From Phyllobacteriaceae bacterium UBA1059 (GTDB lineage Bacteria; Pseudomonadota; Alphaproteobacteria; Rhizobiales; Rhizobiaceae): DNA of 28,637 bases. The stretch lies in the NCBI GenBank assembly GCA_002316345.1, contig DCDI01000127.1, positions 1-28,637 on the forward strand, given 5' to 3'. The notes beneath the pieces are model-generated. The model was given only the letters and a program-made list of their open reading frames with translations, was not told where the DNA came from and did not search any database. The translations under genes and the position numbers were made by a program. Positions 23,450 through 28,637 of the stretch are shown here, one piece after another (positions within the stretch are counted from its first letter, which is position 1; each line of letters starts with the position of its first letter).

Positions 23450-24346
23450 TTACACCGAGGCTTCGAGGGCCATGATATCTGGCAGCATCTTGGCGAGTTG
23501 CTCATGCGTTTCCGCACTCGCCTTCACGAGCGGCAGAAGCGGCTCACCACAGGGCCGCCCCAGGATGCCCAAGGCTGCCTTGAGCGGACCAGGGTTATGC
23601 TCCGAAAACAGCAGCTTCAGGAAAGCGCGGATTCTGGCATGCAGCGCCAGCGCTTCATCCAACTTGTTCGCCTGAACCAGCGCCGTAATCTTGTTCCAGA
23701 TTTGCGGGACAATGCAGGATGAGGCAACCAGGCCTCCACGTGCGCCGGCTGCGATATGCAGCGGATACACGTCTTCGTCGCCCGACAGGATCGAGATCTT
23801 ATCGCCGGCCGCCTCGATCACCCGCATCTGTAGGCCGGTATCGGCATTGCATGCCTTCATCGCCACGATGCGCGTGGTTTCGCCAAGCGTCTGCACCGTC
23901 TCAGCAGTCAGAGACACACCGGTGCGGAAGGGGAATTCGTAAAGAACGATATCCGCATCGAGCTTGTCGGAAAGCTCCTTGAAGTAGTCGATGATGCCGG
24001 CCTGTGTGGGGCGCACGTAGAACGGCGTCGTGACCAACAAACCGTCGGCGCCAGCCTCAAGAATGCGCTTGCCGGCATCGAGCGCCTCGCCGAGGCCCGG
24101 CGCAATCAGGCCGGCGATGGTCGGCACGGCACCGTCGACGGCCTCAACCGTCGCCCGAACCATATCGAGCTTCTGGCGGTCACTCAGCGAGACATATTCA
24201 CCGGTTCCGCCGATCGGCGCGATGGCACTGGTTCCGCTGGCCAGGAGATAACCGACGAGGTCGCGAACAGAGTCCACGTCCACACTGCCGTCCTTGATAG
24301 GCGTCGGCGTTGCCGTGACGATCCCGGACAGACCCTTGATGTTCAT
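23450..24346 (-). CDS. DapA-superfamily lyase/aldolase, second copy
   Basis: This 298-residue enzyme has GGTGE (about 46-50), the active-site Tyr in LYEFPFRTG (about 136) and the Schiff-base Lys in AMKACNAD (about 164). It differs clearly from the other DapA-like protein in this window: the Tyr is followed by EFPFRTG instead of DTPGITG, and the C-terminal active-site region reads FSEHNPGPLKAALGILG, typical of DapA/KdgD-like members. The two are therefore probably not a recent duplication and should catalyse different steps. I prefer ATG 24346 (GGAG 8 bases upstream) to ATG 24352 (GGAG only 2 bases upstream). It follows the PotA-like ATPase by about 50 bases and precedes the GlcD-like gene. 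Confidence 0.86.
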   Translation of the reverse strand: MNIKGLSGIVTATPTPIKDGSVDVDSVRDLVGYLLASGTSAIAPIGGTGEYVSLSDRQKLDMVRATVEAVDGAVPTIAGLIAPGLGEALDAGKRILEAGADGLLVTTPFYVRPTQAGIIDYFKELSDKLDADIVLYEFPFRTGVSLTAETVQTLGETTRIVAMKACNADTGLQMRVIEAAGDKISILSGDEDVYPLHIAAGARGGLVASSCIVPQIWNKITALVQANKLDEALALHARIRAFLKLLFSEHNPGPLKAALGILGRPCGEPLLPLVKASAETHEQLAKMLPDIMALEASV

Positions 24347-24399
24347 TTTCATATCTCCAACACTTTCTTAGTCTGTCGAACGGAGCGCCGGATGCGCGA

Positions 24400-25500
24400 T
24401 CAGGACTTCTCGTTCTGAAGGATCACGAGGTCTTCTGGATTCCAGCGCACCTCGATCGGATCGCCGATCTTGTAGCGATGCTTCTCGGGCAGCGAGGTGG
24501 TCTTCAGCTTGAAGAGCGTTCCGTCCGTCAGCCGTACAGCCAAGGTCGTCATGCTGCCGATGAAGGAGACATTCGCGACGTTGCCGGAAACAACCGTCCA
24601 AGCCACGCCCAGGCTTTCAGCCTGGTTCGGGTCAACGATCTGGATGCGCTCGGGACGAAGCATGACTTCGCAAGTCTCCCCGGCAGGAACCCTGCGCGAC
24701 AAAGGCATTGTCAGCAGGTGACCGGTCCCGGTGCGCAGCTTGTTGTCGCCGTCCACCGTTCCGCTCAGCAAATTGGACTCACCGATGAACTGAGCCGCGA
24801 ACTTGTTGACCGGGTGGAAATACAGCTCGTCCGGCGTGCCGAGTTGAACAACGCCGCCATTGTTCATCAGGCAGATGCGATCCGACATGTTCAGGGCTTC
24901 TTCCTGGTCATGCGTCACGTAGATGAAGGTGGTGCCGATCTCGTTGTGCAGGGTCTTGATCTCGTCCTGCATCTGCTCGCGCAGGTTCTTGTCGAGCGCA
25001 CCCAGCGGCTCGTCCATCATGATGGTCGATGGCGAATACACGATGCAGCGGGCAATACCGACACGTTGCTGCTGACCACCGGAGAGCTGCTTTGGCTTGC
25101 GGTCTTCGAAGCCGGCCAGTCCGACCCGCTTCAAGGCATCGAGAACCTTGAGCTTGATGTCGGCCTCGGACACGCCCCTCACGCGCAGGGGATAAGCCAC
25201 ATTGTCGAAGGCCGTCATATGCGGCATCAGCGCATAGTTCTGGAAGACCATGCCGATCCCGCGCTTGCGTGGAGGCGCATCGGTTATGTCGCTGCCATTC
25301 ATCAGGATCTGTCCGGAGGTCGCAGAATAACCTCCGGAAATGAGGTTCAAGAGCGTGCTTTTGCCTGATCCCGAGGGTCCAAGAAGGGTCAGAAACTCAC
25401 CCTTCTTGACCGAAAAGGAGGTTGGTCTCAGTGCGTAGGTCGACCCGAACTGCTTCGAAATCGCCTTCAGCTCAATCATGTTTTGCTCAAGATCAGGCAT
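24400..25500 (-). CDS. Spermidine/putrescine-type ABC transporter ATPase (PotA family)
   Basis: This 366-residue ATPase has Walker A GPSGSGKST (41-49), Q-loop VFQNYALMPH, signature LSGGQQQR (139-146), Walker B TIMMDE (159-164) and switch His 197 (VTHDQEEAL). A TOBE domain follows at about 285-360 (VMLRPERIQI to VRWNPEDLVIL). ATG 25500 has AAGGAAG 4 bases upstream. PotA-type systems import polyamines, but in rhizobia many serve 2-aminoethylphosphonate, mannopine-like opines, amino sugars or other cationic compounds, so polyamine specificity should not be assumed. Confidence 0.92.
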   Translation of the reverse strand: MPDLEQNMIELKAISKQFGSTYALRPTSFSVKKGEFLTLLGPSGSGKSTLLNLISGGYSATSGQILMNGSDITDAPPRKRGIGMVFQNYALMPHMTAFDNVAYPLRVRGVSEADIKLKVLDALKRVGLAGFEDRKPKQLSGGQQQRVGIARCIVYSPSTIMMDEPLGALDKNLREQMQDEIKTLHNEIGTTFIYVTHDQEEALNMSDRICLMNNGGVVQLGTPDELYFHPVNKFAAQFIGESNLLSGTVDGDNKLRTGTGHLLTMPLSRRVPAGETCEVMLRPERIQIVDPNQAESLGVAWTVVSGNVANVSFIGSMTTLAVRLTDGTLFKLKTTSLPEKHRYKIGDPIEVRWNPEDLVILQNEKS

Positions 25501-25572
25501 AGAACTTCCTTGTCGCTTGAAGGGTGGTCCCCTTGGCCACGCCGGCGCGTTTTTTATTCAGCACTGCTTGGT

Positions 25573-26394
25573 TCAGGCCTGCACTTCGGACTTCTTTTGA
25601 AGCGCGACGTTGATCAGACAGACAACCAGCGAGATGACGGTCAGGATTGTCGACACCGCGGCGATGACCGGCGAAATCTCCCACTGGATCGCGCTGAACA
25701 TCTTGACCGAAAGCGTCGTCGTGGTGGGTCCTGCCAGGAACCACGAGATCACGACCTCGTCGAAGGAGATCAGGAACGCAAACAAGGCGCCTGCTCCGAT
25801 GGACGGGTAAAGCTGCGGCAGCACCACCGTCAGCAGCATCCGCAAGCGCCCCGCTCCCATCAGCATGGCGCCGAATTCCAAATTGGGATCGAGCTTCTGC
25901 ACGCCGGCGCTGATGATCACCAGCGTATAGGGCAGAACGAACATCGTATGCGCCAGAACCAGACCGGTCGCAGTACCGGTGAGCCGCAGATAAGAAAAAT
26001 AAAGGTAGATGCCGAGCGCGAACACCACCGACGGTATGATCAGCGGGCTCATGATCAGACCGAGGATGAACTTCTGTCCGGGGAACCGGAACCGCACCAG
26101 CGCATAAGCTGCCGGAACAGCGATGACCGTCGCGATGAGCGTCGTCATCAGGGCGACGCGCAGGCTCAGGAAGAGTGGCTGCGTCCATGCCTCAGAAGAA
26201 AAGAAGATGCTATAAAGGTCGAGTGAATATTCCGTCGGCGGAAACTTCAGCTCGTATTTGGAACCGAACGAGACCGGAATGACGATGAGGCTGGGCGCAA
26301 GCAGAAACAGGTAGACGAAAAAGGCGAGGATGCTGCCCAGCCACCGTAACGCACGCTTGCGACCGTCATGAATGGAGCGTGACGCGAGTGCCAT
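25573..26394 (-). CDS. Spermidine/putrescine-type ABC transporter permease (PotC family)
   Basis: This 273-residue permease has about six hydrophobic spans, beginning with FFVYLFLLAPSLIVIPVSF, and the EAA-type loop near LMGAGRLRMLLTVVLPQLYPSIGAG. The order after the PotB-type gene and the short cytosolic C-terminus fit PotC. The ATG overlaps the PotB stop by one base (TAATG), with GGGAG 7 bases upstream. The 72-base gap to the ATPase gene contains a small stem (AAGGG/CCCTT near 25519-25533) but no separate promoter that I can identify. Confidence 0.9.
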   Translation of the reverse strand: MALASRSIHDGRKRALRWLGSILAFFVYLFLLAPSLIVIPVSFGSKYELKFPPTEYSLDLYSIFFSSEAWTQPLFLSLRVALMTTLIATVIAVPAAYALVRFRFPGQKFILGLIMSPLIIPSVVFALGIYLYFSYLRLTGTATGLVLAHTMFVLPYTLVIISAGVQKLDPNLEFGAMLMGAGRLRMLLTVVLPQLYPSIGAGALFAFLISFDEVVISWFLAGPTTTTLSVKMFSAIQWEISPVIAAVSTILTVISLVVCLINVALQKKSEVQA

Positions 26395-27224
26395 TAATAC
26401 GCTCCCTGCTGCTTGCCGCGACGCATGATGGCTGCGGGAATGGCGAAGATGGCGACAAGAACGAAGAGGATCACGCCAACGGCGGAAGCCACGTTCCAGT
26501 CGAGCACTTCTCGTGTGTAGAAGTCGACGAGATTAGCCAGCATGATGTCCTGGCGACCGCCAAGCAGAGCGGGAACGATAAAGAAGCCCAGTGACATGAC
26601 CGCAGCGCTCAGCAGCCCGGCGAGAACGCCGGGCGCGCTCAACGGAAGGGTCACGGTAAAGAAGATGCGGCTAGGCTTCGCACCCATTACTTCGGCTGCC
26701 CGGTAAAGCGCGGGATCGATCGCCAGCAGGCTTGCGAGAACCGGGAAAACCACGAGCGGCGTGAGGTAATTGGTCATGCCGATCAGCACGCCAATGCGGT
26801 TGAAGATCAGCGGCAGCACGATCTCGGCGCCCCAGACCCAAGACAGAAACGAGTTGATGATGCCTTCTCGACCGAGGATGATCGTAAAGGCAAAGCTCTT
26901 TACGAGGATGCTGGTCCAAAAGGGCAGAAGCACGAGAACCATCAGGGCAGCCCGTCGGCGCGGCGACTGTCGAGCCAAATGGAGGGCAACGATATAGCCC
27001 AGCACCAGGCTTATCACACTCGAAAAGAACGCCACCTCAAGGGTCGTCCGCATCGCCCTTTGGAAGAGATTGCTTCCCAGGATCGATGCAAACGCATCGG
27101 TGGACGTCCCGCCGGACGTACTGGTGTAGAAAATAAAGATGAAGGGCAACAACGCGACCAGAAGCGACAGGATCGCCGCTGGCGCGATGAAGGGGCCAGC
27201 ATCTTTAGCTGCCTTGATATTCAC
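26394..27224 (-). CDS. Spermidine/putrescine-type ABC transporter permease (PotB family)
   Basis: This 276-residue permease has an N-terminal span AAILSLLVALLPFIFIFYTS and the family core LVLLPFWTSILVKSFAFTIILGREGIIN, with the typical PFWTS motif of PotB/PotH proteins. The EAA loop is AAEVMGAKPSRIFFTVTLPLSAPG. The start is a GTG at 27222-27224, with AGGGAT 10 bases upstream and 49 bases after the binding-protein gene; no ATG lies near the expected start. Confidence 0.9.
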   Translation of the reverse strand: MNIKAAKDAGPFIAPAAILSLLVALLPFIFIFYTSTSGGTSTDAFASILGSNLFQRAMRTTLEVAFFSSVISLVLGYIVALHLARQSPRRRAALMVLVLLPFWTSILVKSFAFTIILGREGIINSFLSWVWGAEIVLPLIFNRIGVLIGMTNYLTPLVVFPVLASLLAIDPALYRAAEVMGAKPSRIFFTVTLPLSAPGVLAGLLSAAVMSLGFFIVPALLGGRQDIMLANLVDFYTREVLDWNVASAVGVILFVLVAIFAIPAAIMRRGKQQGAY

Positions 27225-27273
27225 TACGCTTCTTATCCCTTAGAACCACGCCGGCGGTACAGTCCTGCTAGCC

Positions 27274-28341
27274 TCAGCCCAGCAGCCACTCCTTGAACTG
27301 ACGCTCCAGCGGCTCAAGGTTGGTCGACCACCATTCATCGTTGATGTAGGCGTTGTTCGGCGCATCGAGCTTGGGAAGCCATTCGCGCGATTCCGGCGTC
27401 AGCAGGTCATAGCCCTTGCGGCTCACCGGCGCGCCACCCTTGGCTTCCATGCAGGAGGCCTGGATCTCGGGGCGCATGGCGAAGGACAGGAACTTGAAGG
27501 CGTTTTCCTTGTTGGGAGCACCCTTCAACACGGCGAGATATTCGACGCCGTTCAGGTTCTGGTCGAAGGAGAAGCCGAGCTTTGTGGACTGGTCGCGATT
27601 GCTGGTCTGAATACGGTTGGCATAGGTGAAACTGAAGTCGGCCTCGCCTGTCTGCAACAGGGTCACAGTCTGCGGCGTCGCTTCAACCCACTTCGAAACA
27701 TGCGGCTTGATGCGTTCCAGAACCTTGAAGGCGCGTTCTACGTCCAGCGGATACAGTTCATTCGGCTTCACGCCGTCGCCCAGGAGCGCGATCTCAAGCG
27801 TTTCCATCGCGCGGGTGCGCAAGGTGCGGCGGCCCGGGAATGCATCGGGATTGAAGTAGTCGGCGAAGGTCTTTGGATGCTTGCCTTCCGGGAATCGCGC
27901 CGTGTCATAGGCGATGCCGCCGGCGAAGGTGAAGAAAGGCACGAGCGTCGGCTGCACCGGAAGCGTCAGATCGCTGGCGTCGAAGAGGTCGGCGGGCAAT
28001 TCTTCCCAGTAGCCGTTGGCAGCGCCGCTCGCGCCCATCGATCCCGGCGCATCGAACACATCCCACTGCACGTTGCCGGTCATAGTCTGCGCCTTGACCT
28101 TGGCGATGTCCGGGGTGTCGAGAACGGTCACATTGATGCCGGTCTCCTTCATGAAGGGCTTCACCAGCCCTTCTTCCATTCCCTGTCGATAATTGCCGCC
28201 CCATGTCACGAGGACCAGTTCGTTGCTTGCCGCTTGGCTGGTGCGGATCGAAGGCACCGATAAGACGGTTGCAGCAGCGGCACCCGCAGTTGCGAGGAAG
28301 CTGCGGCGGTTCATTGAAGACAGTTTCGTCCGAAGTGTCAT
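27274..28341 (-). CDS. Spermidine/putrescine-type ABC transporter substrate-binding protein (PotD family), Tat-type signal
   Basis: The protein has 355 residues. The N-terminus MTLRTKLSSMNRRSFLATAG, followed by an Ala-rich hydrophobic stretch and a polar SQA cleavage region, is a twin-arginine (Tat) type signal, so the protein is probably exported folded. The mature part (SNELVLVTWGGNYRQGMEEGLVKPFMKETGINVTVLDTPD) is the SBP_bac_8/PotD pattern of proteins binding small cationic or polyol compounds. ATG 28341 has AGGGGA 5 bases upstream; M10 (28314) is the alternative. It is the first gene of unit C, with a long leader behind the shared operator. Confidence 0.9.
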   Translation of the reverse strand: MTLRTKLSSMNRRSFLATAGAAAATVLSVPSIRTSQAASNELVLVTWGGNYRQGMEEGLVKPFMKETGINVTVLDTPDIAKVKAQTMTGNVQWDVFDAPGSMGASGAANGYWEELPADLFDASDLTLPVQPTLVPFFTFAGGIAYDTARFPEGKHPKTFADYFNPDAFPGRRTLRTRAMETLEIALLGDGVKPNELYPLDVERAFKVLERIKPHVSKWVEATPQTVTLLQTGEADFSFTYANRIQTSNRDQSTKLGFSFDQNLNGVEYLAVLKGAPNKENAFKFLSFAMRPEIQASCMEAKGGAPVSRKGYDLLTPESREWLPKLDAPNNAYINDEWWSTNLEPLERQFKEWLLG

Positions 28342-28426
28342 GACATTCCCCTATTGTTGTTCGCTTATGCACTTGCTCTGACAGCGGGCGGCCATGTTTA
28401 TCAAACCAGTGCCACGAACCGTTCAG

Positions 28427-28444
28427 TTGGTCAGATTTGGTCAG
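28427..28444. repeat. Tandem TTGGTCAG direct repeat, 10-bp period
   Basis: TTGGTCAG occurs at 28427-28434 and 28437-28444, exactly one helical turn apart. It lies in the leader region between the unit C promoter and the PotD-type gene. The arrangement suits a tandem-bound regulator, but only two copies are present. Confidence 0.4.
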
Positions 28445-28540
28445 TCGGCTTCAGCACCGGGCGCTCAACGAAGCGCATGGGGCAACAACGACTTCTACAG
28501 AAGCCAACTTAGGAACAAGCCTCCGCATCGGCCTCGTCTT

Positions 28541-28575
28541 TCAGAATACTCTACGTATACCGGAATCGATGTCAA
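28541..28575 (-). promoter_or_regulatory. Candidate operator/promoter C upstream of the PotD-type operon
   Basis: TCAGAAT (28541-28547), nine bases, then ATACCGG (28557-28563) matches the TCRGTAT-N9-ATACYGA consensus at 12 of 14 positions. A perfect TTGACA on the - strand (complement of 28570-28575) lies exactly 6 bp away, the same geometry as at 21743-21777. A clear -10 is not visible at 17-18 bp. If this is the promoter, the leader of unit C is about 200 bases long. No other gene lies between 28342 and 28637. Confidence 0.5.
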
Positions 28576-28637
28576 TGCCACTCGTTCTAAAATATGTGAA
28601 CCTAAATCCGGGCTGTATGGATGAGCCTGACGGTATC

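Noticed and set aside
24478..25368. 296-codon + strand frame opposite the PotA-like ATPase
   Set aside because: It is an antisense artefact; all ABC ATPase motifs are on the - strand.
25547..25563. GC-rich palindrome followed by T6 on the + strand as a terminator
   Set aside because: No + strand gene precedes it; on the transcribed - strand the T-run becomes an A-run, so it cannot act as an intrinsic terminator for the Pot operon.

Overview
The window looks like an accessory, transport-rich segment of an alphaproteobacterial genome. The gene families, the GC-rich codon use and the density of ABC importers suggest a Rhizobiales/Rhizobiaceae-type soil or plant-associated bacterium. That assignment is inferred from gene content only, because no rRNA or other marker gene is present. 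I recognise 22 intact protein genes, one 5'-truncated gene and one decayed transposase. I see no tRNA, rRNA, CRISPR array or prophage.

Layout. (1) 1-904: the 3' part of an amidase-signature gene, cut by the window edge. (2) About 1119-1846: a decayed IS3-family (IS407/IS51-like) element, followed by more than 500 bases with no recognisable gene. (3) 2424-4669, + strand: a DadA-like FAD amino-acid dehydrogenase overlapping an ornithine-cyclodeaminase/mu-crystallin family gene. (4) 4905-9097: a GlxA/GbdR-type AraC regulator behind a glycine-betaine-type importer. ProW and ProV are on the - strand with the regulator; ProX is divergent on the + strand. (5) 9140-13594: a nucleoside hydrolase (-) divergent from a complete polar-amino-acid importer (+; binding protein, two permeases, ATPase). 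(6) 13668-28341: one long - strand block of three consecutive transcription units.

Read in the direction of transcription, the - strand block is as follows. Unit C (28341 to 21977) is a PotD-PotB-PotC-PotA type importer, a DapA-superfamily lyase and a GlcD/DLD-type FAD 2-hydroxyacid dehydrogenase. Unit A (21722 to 18408) is a polar-amino-acid binding protein, a second DapA-superfamily lyase, a single permease and an ATPase. Unit B (18266 to 13668) is HyuA, HyuB (N-methylhydantoinase/5-oxoprolinase-like) and an L-aspartate-dehydrogenase-like NAD(P) enzyme. Upstream of each unit lies the same candidate operator, TCRGTAT-N9-ATACYGA, at 28541-28563, 21743-21765 and 18320-18342. At units A and C it sits exactly 6 bp from a perfect TTGACA hexamer. 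This shared site argues that the three units are one regulon, and hence one catabolic system with two importers. I did not recognise the system as a described pathway.

Working model (inference): a nitrogenous compound, probably amide- or lactam-bearing, enters through two ABC systems. It is opened by an ATP-dependent HyuAB-type hydrolase, cleaved by DapA-like aldolases/lyases, and channelled through a D-2-hydroxyacid dehydrogenase and an aspartate-dehydrogenase-like enzyme into central metabolism. The substrate and the regulator are not identifiable from the sequence. The left half is probably a separate module for quaternary-amine uptake and D-/imino-acid handling.
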